From NCBI GenBank assembly GCA_035378955.1, contig DAOSUS010000008.1, forward strand, positions 23,025 through 87,024: DNA of 64,000 nt, given 5' to 3'. The notes beneath the pieces are model-generated. The model worked only from the letters and a program-made list of their open reading frames with translations. It ran no database searches and was not told where the DNA came from. The number at the start of each line of letters is the position of its first letter. Positions within the stretch are counted from its first letter, which is position 1. This document shows positions 44,952 to 54,655 of this stretch, one piece after another. Origin of the DNA: Candidatus Hydrogenedens sp. (lineage in GTDB: Bacteria > Hydrogenedentota > Hydrogenedentia > Hydrogenedentales > Hydrogenedentaceae). The position numbers and the translations under genes were made by a program.

Positions 44952-45950
44952 TCAATTTTTTATTTTTTCTGCCGGGATATTTCTATTCCAAACAACCATC
45001 GGATTACCTTCTACAAACACAATACCTGCTTCTTTTGAAGCAAAAACACGGTTGTATTTCTTGCCCGAAACTTCTCTACTAAGTTCTGCTATAACTGAAA
45101 CCTTAAAACTGTTTGACTTTTCTGTAAACGGGAACTGCCAATTCGAGGACATATTATCAACTTTTATATTATACCCCGTTGTAGGTTTCCCCAATATTGT
45201 AATTAGGTCATTCATTGATTTTATCGGACGGGCATTTGTAATTTTCTGTGCTTCATCAGAATTTATGTTAAACAAAGCCATTAAAACTTCGACAGGTGCT
45301 TTATTAATATTCAAATAAGGAACAGGATTATTGGGATTGCCCGCATTCCATGTGGAAACAAAATTTATTATTTGTTCATTAAACTCTCCCTGAATGAACC
45401 CCTTTGTACCATATAGTTCTTCTACCAGATAAAACCATTCCCCTGTGGACGAGGATACTCCTGAATTTGGCAAATTTGAAACAATTCTTCTCGCTATTTC
45501 GCCATTTGTATTTAATATTTTCTGCAGCACACTTGCTGGACTGCAATTTAAATTTATTTTTCCACTTTCGTCTGTTATCCAGACTTTCACATTAACACTT
45601 ATTGTATCCGATGGTTCTAATGCAAAAGTCCCATTTCCCTTATATTCTTGTTTATAGTAAGGGTAACTAAACTCAAGAGGACATTTATCTATTAATTCCG
45701 AAACTGTATCCGTTCGCCATGCCTTTTCTAACTCTACCAATGCGGAACTTATACCCGTTTTTGCATATTCTCTTACCCTCATTTCATCTAAAAGCAGGAC
45801 AGTCCTTCTCATTTCAGTTTCTGCATCACGCACATAATACATTCCTAATAAGGCAAAAACTCCTAATAAGGATATGGCTATCATTAAAGCCACACCTTTT
45901 TTACTTGAAGTATAAAACGATTTTTGGTTTTTATTGAACATAGATTTCAT
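44952..45950 (-). CDS. gspK: type II secretion minor pseudopilin GspK
   Basis: The start chosen at 45950 (MKSMFNKNQ) overlaps the gspJ stop as ATGA; the longer frame to 45998 would lie inside gspJ. The prepilin peptidase site is KKG/VALMIAIS, and the Glu at mature position 5 is absent, as is normal for GspK. The large lumenal domain contains WITDESGKINLN and two helix-hairpin segments (CSPASVLQKIL, INKAPVEVLMALF), all GspK features. It caps the pseudopilus tip with GspI and GspJ. Confidence 0.88.
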   Translation of the reverse strand: MKSMFNKNQKSFYTSSKKGVALMIAISLLGVFALLGMYYVRDAETEMRRTVLLLDEMRVREYAKTGISSALVELEKAWRTDTVSELIDKCPLEFSYPYYKQEYKGNGTFALEPSDTISVNVKVWITDESGKINLNCSPASVLQKILNTNGEIARRIVSNLPNSGVSSSTGEWFYLVEELYGTKGFIQGEFNEQIINFVSTWNAGNPNNPVPYLNINKAPVEVLMALFNINSDEAQKITNARPIKSMNDLITILGKPTTGYNIKVDNMSSNWQFPFTEKSNSFKVSVIAELSREVSGKKYNRVFASKEAGIVFVEGNPMVVWNRNIPAEKIKN

Positions 45951-46579
45951 AGAATATTCCCTAACCAAAAAGTGCTTTCGCGCACTACTTGTTCCCATAT
46001 CCTGTTTTCATCTACTAAAACGAAACTCACTTTCACTGCTTTTGGATAAAAAGGTTTATCCCATTGCTCTAACCAATTATTCCCATCATAGCAATGAATT
46101 TTCATTGCAAGAACACCTGTCATGATAATTTCCCTGGCTCCACTTGGCTCTTTTTGTCCTAAAGGACTTACTACCCTAACAAGAGCAGGAACACCCCCCA
46201 AACTTCGGTCTATATAGTAAAACACCCGCATAATTGTATTCTTATCTTCAGAATTTACATAAAGGATAGGAAACGATATTTTATCGTTATCTAAAGGAAC
46301 GGATTGGTATCGTTTTTCATTTTCAATATGTCGAATTGAAGTTAAACAGCCTTTTGTAAATGTTGGAGGAACTATCTGGTCAAAATCTAATTGTAACCGA
46401 TTTATTAATCTTAAATAATTAATATTAATAGCCTGCCGAATCTCAGATTGACGCCGATAATCCATAATCTTACCGAACATAACTACGCCAATAGTAGACA
46501 GCACGGAAAGAACAGCTAGAACTGTAATAATCTCAATTAAAGAAAAGCCTCTATTATATGTTCGTTTCGTTTTCTTCAT
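45947..46579 (-). CDS. gspJ: type II secretion minor pseudopilin GspJ-like
   Basis: The type III signal is clear: a short basic leader, cleavage after Gly in NRG/FSLIEIITVLAVLS, Glu at mature position 5, and a hydrophobic helix. The rest (210 residues in all) is a beta-rich domain with RLQLDFDQIVPP close to the GspJ pattern. It overlaps gspI upstream by 4 bp and gspK downstream by 4 bp, so the order I-J-K matches the pseudopilus tip complex. GspJ rather than another minor pseudopilin is inferred mainly from order. Confidence 0.82.
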   Translation of the reverse strand: MKKTKRTYNRGFSLIEIITVLAVLSVLSTIGVVMFGKIMDYRRQSEIRQAININYLRLINRLQLDFDQIVPPTFTKGCLTSIRHIENEKRYQSVPLDNDKISFPILYVNSEDKNTIMRVFYYIDRSLGGVPALVRVVSPLGQKEPSGAREIIMTGVLAMKIHCYDGNNWLEQWDKPFYPKAVKVSFVLVDENRIWEQVVRESTFWLGNIL

Positions 46580-47127
46580 TTCTTAATTACCTTATCAATC
46601 TGGAAACGAGGGATAATTGAATTGATTGTATAATATTTCGTTCGCCCAAATTCTTTATATATTACAGTAACTACTATTTCGTAATAACTATTATCTTCGG
46701 GCAATAATTTTCCGAATGCTTTCCATCGAAATTTTTGTGAGATATTTTTATAATTTCTAAAACTTGCCCAATCTGGGGGCGCTATAATAGGTATATCCGC
46801 AACATTCCCCGCCTTGGCTTCATCTTCTGATGTTAAAATAGGAAAAACTCCTTCTTTATCGTTAGCCTCAGAAATTTTCCAGATAAATTTCTCTGGGCAA
46901 TTTTTCAAATAATTCAATTTTTCATTTGCTAAATTACTGGCTAATAGGGCATTTTGAGATGTTTGTGCCAGATTTAAACTTAATGTAAACATCTGCACTA
47001 ATGCAGTTATTGCTATGCTTACCACAGCCAGTGCAACAATTAACTCGATTAAAGTAAAACCTCTTGTTCTCTTCAACCATAACATTTTATTCTTATTATA
47101 ATTTTTTCTTGCCATAAGAAATACCAT
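46576..47127 (-). CDS. gspI: type II secretion minor pseudopilin GspI-like
   Basis: The prepilin signal is TRG/FTLIELIVALAVVSIA with Glu at position 5, after a basic leader of about 23 residues. The following ALVQMFTLSLNLAQTSQNAL and ASNLANEKLNYL is the helix-plus-turn characteristic of GspI. It is the first gene of the minus-strand gspI-J-K-F set. The major pseudopilin (gspG), ATPase (gspE) and secretin (gspD) are not in this window, so the system is split or continues elsewhere on the chromosome. Confidence 0.82.
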   Translation of the reverse strand: MVFLMARKNYNKNKMLWLKRTRGFTLIELIVALAVVSIAITALVQMFTLSLNLAQTSQNALLASNLANEKLNYLKNCPEKFIWKISEANDKEGVFPILTSEDEAKAGNVADIPIIAPPDWASFRNYKNISQKFRWKAFGKLLPEDNSYYEIVVTVIYKEFGRTKYYTINSIIPRFQIDKVIKK

Positions 47128-47195
47128 TACCCACTCTTTAATGTTCTATAATAATTTATCATTTAAATAATATTCTTATTCAAATCTACACTTAT

Positions 47196-48530
47196 ATGCA
47201 AAAAAAATATAACACAAATAATTTATTAAATAAAATACCCATTTCTCTATTTTACAACAATCAAGAGATAAAAACATCTCTTCCACAGGAAGGATTTAAG
47301 GGAATTTTTGAATTGCAATTTTCAAAAACACAAAATTTGCCTGAACAACTATTTGAAAAAGCGGTTCAAAATCCTATCGGTAATCCCCTAAACCCCTTCT
47401 ATCAAAAAATAAATAATCTAAATATTTCTATTGCTATTTCGGATACTTTCCGATATACAGGTCTTGAACAGTTTATTAAAGTAATGATGGATAAACTATT
47501 TGCTTGCGGAGCCAGTCCTGAAAAATTAAAGTTTTTAGTATCTGTAGGTTCTCATCGTCCTCCAACAGAAACAGAGTTGCAATCACTTTTGACACCTGAA
47601 ATATATAATACTTTCAAACAAAATATATTTATTCCGAAACCAGATAATTTAGAACAATATGAGTATTTGGGAAAAACAAAAAGAGGAACACCTGTATATA
47701 TATTTAAAGAGGTTATAAACAGCGACCTTATAATTTTAACAGGAACTATTCTGTACCATTACTTTGCAGGTTTTGGAGGAGGTAGAAAATTAATAGTCCC
47801 CGGCTTATCCGCATTACCTACCATTCGACACAATCATGCATTAAGTATTTATCCAGAAAAATGTGAAATCCATCCAGATGTAAGACTTGGAAAATTAGAA
47901 GGTAATCCTGTTGCAGAGGATTTAATGGAAGCAACATTACTTACTCAAAAAAATTATTTCATTGTTAATACCGTTCTTTCTCCAGATAAAAAGATATTAA
48001 AAATCTTTTGTGGAGATTTAATTAAAGCACATCTAACCGGAGCCGAATTTGCAAAAAAAGTGTATTCTATTAGTGTCCCTGAATTTGCAGATATAGTAAT
48101 TGCTTCTGCAGGAGATGCGAAAAATTTTCTCCAAAGTCATAAAGCCCTTGTAAATGCATGGCAAGCAAGAAAAAAACCTTACGGAAAAATAATTTTTATT
48201 GCTCCTTGCATAGAAGGATTAGGTGGTTATCAATTTCAAAAGTGGCTTGAAATAGGAAACCCAGAACAATTAGTTACTCATCTACGGAATAATGGAGAAG
48301 TCAATGGACAGACCGTAATATCCACTTTAGAAAAATCTCCTCATACATATTTTCTTACAGAAATGGATGAAAAAAGGGTAAACCTATTGGGAGGCACAAA
48401 AATTAGTAGTATCGAAGAGGGTTTCCAATTAGCCCGTGAAGAACTCAAAAAAGTTGGGATTTCTAAGCCATCATGGATATTTTTACCACATGCTTCATAC
48501 TCTGTCCCTTATATTTCAGGAGAAAAATAA
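47196..48530 (+). CDS. LarA-family nickel-dependent racemase
   Basis: Conserved elements of the LarA family (DUF2088) are present: VSVGSHRPPTETEL with its active-site His, YHYFAGFGGGRKLIVPGL with the second His and the cofactor-attaching Lys, and CEIHPDVRLGKLEGNPVAEDL. Characterised LarA uses a nickel-pincer nucleotide to racemise lactate, and relatives act on other 2-hydroxy acids. Cofactor synthesis genes (larB, larC, larE) are not seen nearby, so they must be elsewhere if this is active. The 444 residues are typical. It is convergent with argS, 3 bp apart. Confidence 0.88.
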   Translation: MQKKYNTNNLLNKIPISLFYNNQEIKTSLPQEGFKGIFELQFSKTQNLPEQLFEKAVQNPIGNPLNPFYQKINNLNISIAISDTFRYTGLEQFIKVMMDKLFACGASPEKLKFLVSVGSHRPPTETELQSLLTPEIYNTFKQNIFIPKPDNLEQYEYLGKTKRGTPVYIFKEVINSDLIILTGTILYHYFAGFGGGRKLIVPGLSALPTIRHNHALSIYPEKCEIHPDVRLGKLEGNPVAEDLMEATLLTQKNYFIVNTVLSPDKKILKIFCGDLIKAHLTGAEFAKKVYSISVPEFADIVIASAGDAKNFLQSHKALVNAWQARKKPYGKIIFIAPCIEGLGGYQFQKWLEIGNPEQLVTHLRNNGEVNGQTVISTLEKSPHTYFLTEMDEKRVNLLGGTKISSIEEGFQLAREELKKVGISKPSWIFLPHASYSVPYISGEK

Positions 48531-48533
48531 AAT

Positions 48534-50234
48534 CTACATTCTGTCGGGGACAGAAATTCCCAAAAGATGGAGTGCATTCTGCATGGTTTGTAATGTCGCA
48601 GAACATATTTGTAATCGTGCTACTTTTACTTCCTCTTTTTCTGCCTGTAAAACAGGACATGTGTGATAAAAAGAGGTAAAAGTATGTGCTAAATCTAAGG
48701 CATAACCTGCAATAATTGCCGGATTGCGTTGTTCAATACTATTTAATACCGTCAACGGGAACTCTGAAATCTTTCGAACTAATATCCATTCTTCATCTTG
48801 TTGTATTGGAATTCTGTCATTGATATTCAAGGGAATCTCTTTTCCATATTTGCGAAGAATAGACTTGATCCGAGCACAACTATACTGCAAGTAGGGTCCT
48901 GTATCCCCTTCAAAAGACAAAGCACTTTCTATATCAAAAATAACATTTTTAGTTGGAGTTACTCGAAGCACAGCAAAACGAATTGCAGAAACAGCGACCT
49001 GTTCTGCAATAAGTTTTTGTTCTTCCTCTGAAAGTTCCTTACATTGTTCTTGCACCCTCTTAAAAGCCAACTCAGAAGCAGTATCTAAAAAGTCGGAAAG
49101 GAGTACTACATTGCCCTGTCTTGTTGACATTTTTCCTTCTTTTAACAAAATATACGAATAGAATACAGGAACAGGGGGTTTATAACCAGCACTGGACAAG
49201 ATTAAAGAAATTTGTTGCAAATATAACTTGTGGTCTTCTCCTAAAACGATGATATCCTCATCAGCACCCCGATGTCCTTTATATATGGTATAAGCCAAAT
49301 CACGATAGCCATACATGGAACTTCCATTGGCTCGACGCAAAACAAAATACCTACCTTCTTCCTGTGCATATCCTAATGGAGCCAAATCCACTGTTAATCG
49401 TTGTTCTTCATCAATAAATAATGCCTCTTTCGTTTTCAATACCTCTAAAACTTTATTCAATTCTTCTGACTCAATAAAATTAGATTCCCTGTCAAAATAG
49501 TCATAATCTACACCTAACCGTTTCAATACCTGTAATTGCCCTTTCAAACACATATCTGTTACATGGAAAAACTTTTTACGAACATCTTCATCCCCTTGTT
49601 CCATCTTTGCCAATAAATCATATCCCTTTTGAGCAAATTCGAGGTCGTTTTCTGCTCGTTGATTAGCCCGAACATAAGCCTGCAATATCCCGTTAAAATC
49701 TAAATTCTCAATTTCATCAGAAATGAGAACCAACAAACCTATTTGCCGTCCCATGTCATTCACATAGTAATGAACTTCCGTATCATAGCCCTCAAAACGA
49801 AAAATTCGAGATAAACTATCGCCTATCATAGCATTTCTTGCGCGTCCTACATGAGGGCTTGCATTAGGATTAATACTCGTATGTTCGATAAGAGCCTTTT
49901 TACCCTTTCCTGAAAATGAAGAACCAAACAGTTTGTTCTCGGTTAATACCTTCTTAATAATTTCCCCCGCAGTAACATCTCTATTGAGGAACAAATTTAA
50001 ATAACCGCCTACTCGTTCAACTTTATCAACAAAAGTTTCTATTTTTACCAGAGGCACGCACTTTTCCGATAATTCAGGCAATGGGATATTTAGTTTTTTA
50101 GATAATGCAAACAGGGGAATGGACACATCACCCATTTTTATATCTGGTGGTGAAGAAATAAGAATATCTTTATCCCCAATTCCCTCAAAATTACTAATAA
50201 GTTTACTTTTTAACTTCTTTATTATATCTAACAC
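48534..50234 (-). CDS. argS: arginyl-tRNA synthetase
   Basis: A class I synthetase is recognised from the HIGH-like ASPHVGRARN (after EHTSINPNA), the KMSK-like GKMSTRQGNVV, and the C-terminal DALR anticodon domain (ALDLAHTFTSFYHTCPVL). The N-terminal Add1 domain is short (about 100 residues), and the whole protein has 566. It charges tRNA-Arg. The start is GTG, with AGAAGGAG 9 nt upstream. It appears monocistronic. Confidence 0.96.
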   Translation of the reverse strand: MLDIIKKLKSKLISNFEGIGDKDILISSPPDIKMGDVSIPLFALSKKLNIPLPELSEKCVPLVKIETFVDKVERVGGYLNLFLNRDVTAGEIIKKVLTENKLFGSSFSGKGKKALIEHTSINPNASPHVGRARNAMIGDSLSRIFRFEGYDTEVHYYVNDMGRQIGLLVLISDEIENLDFNGILQAYVRANQRAENDLEFAQKGYDLLAKMEQGDEDVRKKFFHVTDMCLKGQLQVLKRLGVDYDYFDRESNFIESEELNKVLEVLKTKEALFIDEEQRLTVDLAPLGYAQEEGRYFVLRRANGSSMYGYRDLAYTIYKGHRGADEDIIVLGEDHKLYLQQISLILSSAGYKPPVPVFYSYILLKEGKMSTRQGNVVLLSDFLDTASELAFKRVQEQCKELSEEEQKLIAEQVAVSAIRFAVLRVTPTKNVIFDIESALSFEGDTGPYLQYSCARIKSILRKYGKEIPLNINDRIPIQQDEEWILVRKISEFPLTVLNSIEQRNPAIIAGYALDLAHTFTSFYHTCPVLQAEKEEVKVARLQICSATLQTMQNALHLLGISVPDRM

Positions 50235-50334
50235 TATAAAAACACTCCTTCTATAAAGGGGCTAAATATATACGAAATAAGACTATCTTTTAGTTTTTTG
50301 CAAAACTATCTTTCAAAATGGATTTCAGTTGCAA

Positions 50335-51222
50335 TTAAATACCTTCAAGACAGGACAAGGTAGCCCTTAATGTATCTTCATAATTATCGGTAGAATGTCC
50401 ACATTCCAGAGCCACAAAACCTTTGTAGTCGGTTTGGGCAATGGCTTTAAAAATATTGTGGTAATTTAACTCTCCCGTTCCAGGTTCTTTTCTCCCCGGA
50501 TTATCCGCCACATGAAAATGTCCTATGCGACTTATATTTTCTGTTAAGTTCCGAATAACATTCCCTTCTGTTATCTGTTGATGATATATATCAAACAACA
50601 TCTTAACATTCGGACTGTTTACTTCTTTAAGGATTTCCATTGTATCATCTGTTCTACACAAAAAATACCCACGATGGTCAACCAGTGGATTTAAAGCTTC
50701 GACGACAATAGATACCTGATTATCCTCTGCAATAGGGGCTAATCTTTTCAGGCATTTAATTACATTTTCCTTCTGCACATCTCGAGAAACATCATTGCGT
50801 TCATTGCCTGTCAATCCAATTAATCGCTTACAATTCAATTGCTTGGCTACTTCAATTCTTTCACGGAATTGCTTTTCAAGGCGGTCATGGTCTGTTTCAT
50901 CTACCATCTGTCTGGGTGCTATGGCTCCTACACCTACAATACAACTCAACTCCAATCCCAGTGCATCTGCTTTACTACGAATTGCCTTAAAATCACCTTT
51001 GGGATTAAGCCATTCGTAGGCAGGCAACCCCCAACTTGCAACTGCTTCTAATTTTTCTTCAGGTTTCCGTCCCGGAAACCAGTCCAATGGGGCAGACATT
51101 CTTAACTTAACTTTGGAAAAAGGCTTATCATCAGGAATTGCTCCATATCCTTTTTTACTTGCAAAAAATGCACCACTTACTATAGTGCTTGCACAGGTAA
51201 TAAAAAAACTTCTTCTTTTCAT
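50335..51222 (-). CDS. exported sugar phosphate isomerase/epimerase-like TIM-barrel protein
   Basis: The N-terminus is Tat/Sec-like (MKRRSFFITCASTIVSGAFF, cleavage near GYGA). The TIM barrel has the hydroxypyruvate isomerase/AP endonuclease 2 pattern: VVEALNPLVDHRGYFL with its metal Glu, LFDIYHQQITEGN, IGHFHVADNPGR and FVALECGHS. Metal-binding Glu, Asp, His and Glu are therefore all in place. Members interconvert ketoses or act on inositol-like compounds. Export pairs it functionally with the exported Gfo/Idh/MocA type at 5.4 kb. It is a single gene, divergent from a GT2 gene. Confidence 0.88.
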   Translation of the reverse strand: MKRRSFFITCASTIVSGAFFASKKGYGAIPDDKPFSKVKLRMSAPLDWFPGRKPEEKLEAVASWGLPAYEWLNPKGDFKAIRSKADALGLELSCIVGVGAIAPRQMVDETDHDRLEKQFRERIEVAKQLNCKRLIGLTGNERNDVSRDVQKENVIKCLKRLAPIAEDNQVSIVVEALNPLVDHRGYFLCRTDDTMEILKEVNSPNVKMLFDIYHQQITEGNVIRNLTENISRIGHFHVADNPGRKEPGTGELNYHNIFKAIAQTDYKGFVALECGHSTDNYEDTLRATLSCLEGI

Positions 51223-51390
51223 ATTTCTACTCCTTATCCGGTTATCTTGCTTTTACAATCTTTTACAATACAAATTCTTTTATTTGATTATACTATGAAT
51301 AAAATTTTATTATCGAGTTTACAGTATGGATTATAAAATAACTATGTATTTATTATGTAACAGTCCTTCAACTAAAGGATTTAAAACGGA

Positions 51391-52344
51391 ATGAAATTAT
51401 CATTTGTAATCCCTGCATATAACGAGGAAATGACCATAAAGCCCTTAGTTGAGGGTATTATTGAGCATACATCCCCTCATGATGTGCAAATTATTCTTAT
51501 TGATGATGGAAGCACCGATTCAACTTTTCAATCTATGTTAAAAGTTCAATCGGAACATCCTCAGGTAAAAATTATAAAATTCCGCAGGAATTTCGGGAAA
51601 AGTCGTGCTTTATCTGCTGGTTTCCATGAAGCCGATGGGGACATTATTATTATGATGGATGCGGACTTACAGGATGACCCCAAAGAAATACCCCGAATGA
51701 TTGAAAAAATGCAAGAGGGCTATGATGTTGTATGTGGATGGAAAAAACGACGACTTGACCCCTGGCATAAGACATTTCCATCAAAAATATACAATGCCAT
51801 TATTCGATATCTATTTCATGTAAACCTACATGATATTAATACCGGCTTCAAAGCGTTTCGAAAAGAGGTAGTTCCCTATATTCCTTTATATGGAGAAATG
51901 CATCGATTAATTGCCATATCTGCATCAGAATTGGGGTTTAAAGTAACAGAAATTCCGGTGGAACACCACCCGAGAAAATATGGAAAATCTAAATTTGGTT
52001 TCAGTCGCTTTTTCTTCGGGGCTGTAGATGTATACACCGTCTGGTTTTTATCGAGACATAGCCAGTCACCTTCCTATTTTTTCACCAAACGCGGATTAAT
52101 GGCTATTGGATTAGGGATATTATGTTTATTGGGCGGTTTATCAGGTTTTTACTTAGATGGGGAACAACTTCACTATGTATTTTTAGGAACGGTCGGTTCT
52201 GTTTTTGTAGGTATTGGATTTTTAACCATTGGAACTGGTTTAATTGCAGAAATACTCCGCAGAGAATTTGCTATGAAACAAGACTTTTCTATTATTGAAT
52301 GTGTTCTCTCCACAAAAAATAGTAATTTAAATCCAAAAGATTAA
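51391..52344 (+). CDS. family 2 glycosyltransferase, polyprenyl-phosphate type
   Basis: The GT-A domain (about 1-220) has SFVIPAYNEEM, LIDDGSTDST and MDADLQDDP with the DxD metal site, plus the later HHPRKYGKSKFG. Two membrane helices follow (about 240-262 and 268-295). It is related to, but distinct from, the GT2 at 29.7 kb. It should transfer a sugar to undecaprenyl phosphate for envelope glycan or protein glycosylation. The next gene, a putative glycosidase, starts 29 bp later. AAGGA lies about 11 nt before the ATG. Confidence 0.92.
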   Translation: MKLSFVIPAYNEEMTIKPLVEGIIEHTSPHDVQIILIDDGSTDSTFQSMLKVQSEHPQVKIIKFRRNFGKSRALSAGFHEADGDIIIMMDADLQDDPKEIPRMIEKMQEGYDVVCGWKKRRLDPWHKTFPSKIYNAIIRYLFHVNLHDINTGFKAFRKEVVPYIPLYGEMHRLIAISASELGFKVTEIPVEHHPRKYGKSKFGFSRFFFGAVDVYTVWFLSRHSQSPSYFFTKRGLMAIGLGILCLLGGLSGFYLDGEQLHYVFLGTVGSVFVGIGFLTIGTGLIAEILRREFAMKQDFSIIECVLSTKNSNLNPKD

Positions 52345-52373
52345 CCATATACTTCAAATACAGGAGAGTTAAG

Positions 52374-54638
52374 ATGATATATTTAACTTTATTGCTATTT
52401 ACTTTAGGTTCATGGGAATTGCCTGCCCCAATAGATAAAGAACCTGTTCCATCAGCATTTTTCAAGGACCGTTTACATGCCTACATCTGGCTTAATTGGT
52501 CTGTCGTCCCTATTTCACGAATAGCAGATACAATAGGAGCGAAAGAAGAAGACATTCTCGCTATTGGAACACGAATGGGTTTACCCAAACCTTATCCGGT
52601 AACAGAAGAAGAAATGGAACGATTGCATTGCACCATCATACGCAGGAATTGGCATCTTCTCCCTTATGAGCAAATTATAAAATTGTTAAAATGGGATACC
52701 CAACAACTGGCTTATACACTACGCGAAGACGATTTCCTCTTTATTAAATTGGGAAACTTCAAACCCCAGTGTCCCTCTTTGACCTTTCAAGAACCTGATG
52801 AAGAAACTATTGCGTATGAAAAACAAATCGGCAATATGGTAAAAAAACTTCTTCCGGAAGGGATACAATGTTGGGGGGAAAAACCTTTCCATTTTATAGA
52901 AGAATTGTCGGATATTAATAATCATCAGAAAATTGAAGGCTCAAACAAAGAAATCCCTCGTTATTGTTCTTCTTATTTCTTAAAATATGGAGACCCTTTT
53001 GCAAATCTTGAAGAATCCTATCCTAAAGGATACATACAAAAATTACGAGCAAATGGTGTAAACGGAGTATGGTTACAATCTGTTCTTTACCTATTAACTC
53101 CTTTTCCGTGGGACATAGAAATAAGTAAAGGATGGGAACAAAGATTGGAAAATTTAAGAAAATTTTCCGAAGACCTGAAAAAAGAAGGGATGAAAGTATA
53201 TTTATACTTAAATGAACCACGGGCTATGCCTAATTCTTTTTATGAAAAATTTCCTGAGTTAAAAGGGGTCAATGAAGGAGATTTTTCTGCTCTTTGCACA
53301 TCTCATCCTGATGTGCAGAATTATATAAAAAATGCTATTAAAACAATTTGTGAAAAGGTCCCCGATTTAGGGGGATTCTTTACTATCAGTGCTTCTGAAA
53401 ATCTTACCAATTGCTGGTCTCATCACCATGGAGAAAATTGTCCGCGTTGCTCAAAACGAAACCCTTCAGAGGTTATTGCGGAAGTTCATCAGATTATCCA
53501 ATCAGGAATTGAGGCAGCAAATTCGTCATGCAGACTTATAGCATGGGATTGGGGTTGGAAAGATGAATGGGTAGAAGGAATTGTCTCAAATCTTCCTCCT
53601 AAAACAGCCATTATGAGCGTTAGTGAATGGGATATCCCTCTTACTCGTGGAGGTATCCATTCAGCCATCGGAGAGTATAGTCTGACAGAACCCGGACCGG
53701 GTCCCCGTGCTTCACGGCACTGGGAAATGGCTCAAAAATACGGACATCCTATCTTTGCTAAACTACAAATAGGAACAACATGGGAATTGGGTTCAGTGCC
53801 ATACATTCCTGTCCTCGATAATGTTGCTACTCATGCAATAAATCTCCGTGAGAAGCATCTGAATGGTTGTATGCTCGGTTGGACATTAGGGGGTTACCCT
53901 TCTCCAAATATGCAGGTATTTAATTTGCTAATGGACAATCCAGAATATGACAAAGAAACTGCACTATTGCAGACTGCAGAAAAACGCTTCGGAAAAGCAT
54001 TAGCACCTATAATGGTTAAAGTATGGAAACAAATTACGCAGGCGTTCAAGGAATATCCATTTCATATCATTGTTGTTTATCAGAGTCCTGTTCATGTAGG
54101 TCCCTCCAATCCTTTGTGGGTCAAACCAACAGGATACATCGCTACTATGACAGGGTTCCCTTATGACGATGTAAAAAATTGGTGCGGTGTATTTCCCCCG
54201 GAGATTTTTGCAAATCAAATGGAAAAAGTATCCCGTGGATTTATGAACTCGCTTGAAATGATAAAAACGGAAATGGGAAATATTAATATAGATAACCCAA
54301 AGTATAAGAAAAATGTTGAGCAGGAATGTCGAGTTATAGAGGTTTGTGCGCTTCATTACGAAAGCACGGCCAATCAAGCCCGTTTTGTTCTCCTTCGTAA
54401 TGAACTTACAAATAACAATGTTTCTGATGATAGAAAAAAACAAATCATCGAAGAGTTAAAACAAATTATCCAGAGAGAAAAGGAATTGGCAATAAGAGAA
54501 TATAATATACAGATTGCGGACAGCCGATTTGGCTTTGAAGCGACCAATCATTACTTCTTCGTTCCACTCGACTTAGTGCTAAAATCGCTCAATTGTGAAG
54601 AACTTTTAAATAACTGGATACCTCAAATATCCAAATGA
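52374..54638 (+). CDS. putative exported glycosidase-like TIM-barrel protein with duplicated N-terminal helical motif
   Basis: After a short hydrophobic start (about residues 1-14), two similar helical units stand in tandem (LNWSVVPISRIADTIGAKEE and RNWHLLPYEQIIKLLKWD). A region of about 330 residues follows that reads like a barrel hydrolase: VNGVWLQSVLYLL, KVYLYLNEPRAMP, GFFTISASENLTNCW, CPRC, and LIAWDWGWKDEW. The C-terminal 150 residues are helical. The barrel part recalls GH20-like or related glycosidases, but I cannot name a CAZy family or prove the acid/base residues. AGGAGAG precedes the ATG. It lies between a GT2 gene and truA. Confidence 0.65.
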   Translation: MIYLTLLLFTLGSWELPAPIDKEPVPSAFFKDRLHAYIWLNWSVVPISRIADTIGAKEEDILAIGTRMGLPKPYPVTEEEMERLHCTIIRRNWHLLPYEQIIKLLKWDTQQLAYTLREDDFLFIKLGNFKPQCPSLTFQEPDEETIAYEKQIGNMVKKLLPEGIQCWGEKPFHFIEELSDINNHQKIEGSNKEIPRYCSSYFLKYGDPFANLEESYPKGYIQKLRANGVNGVWLQSVLYLLTPFPWDIEISKGWEQRLENLRKFSEDLKKEGMKVYLYLNEPRAMPNSFYEKFPELKGVNEGDFSALCTSHPDVQNYIKNAIKTICEKVPDLGGFFTISASENLTNCWSHHHGENCPRCSKRNPSEVIAEVHQIIQSGIEAANSSCRLIAWDWGWKDEWVEGIVSNLPPKTAIMSVSEWDIPLTRGGIHSAIGEYSLTEPGPGPRASRHWEMAQKYGHPIFAKLQIGTTWELGSVPYIPVLDNVATHAINLREKHLNGCMLGWTLGGYPSPNMQVFNLLMDNPEYDKETALLQTAEKRFGKALAPIMVKVWKQITQAFKEYPFHIIVVYQSPVHVGPSNPLWVKPTGYIATMTGFPYDDVKNWCGVFPPEIFANQMEKVSRGFMNSLEMIKTEMGNINIDNPKYKKNVEQECRVIEVCALHYESTANQARFVLLRNELTNNNVSDDRKKQIIEELKQIIQREKELAIREYNIQIADSRFGFEATNHYFFVPLDLVLKSLNCEELLNNWIPQISK

Positions 54639-54655
54639 AAATCTAAACAGTCTCT

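Noticed and set aside
54000..54443. 147-codon minus-strand frame
   Set aside because: It lies wholly antisense to the putative glycosidase and has a biased Phe/Ile/Tyr-rich, shadow-like composition.
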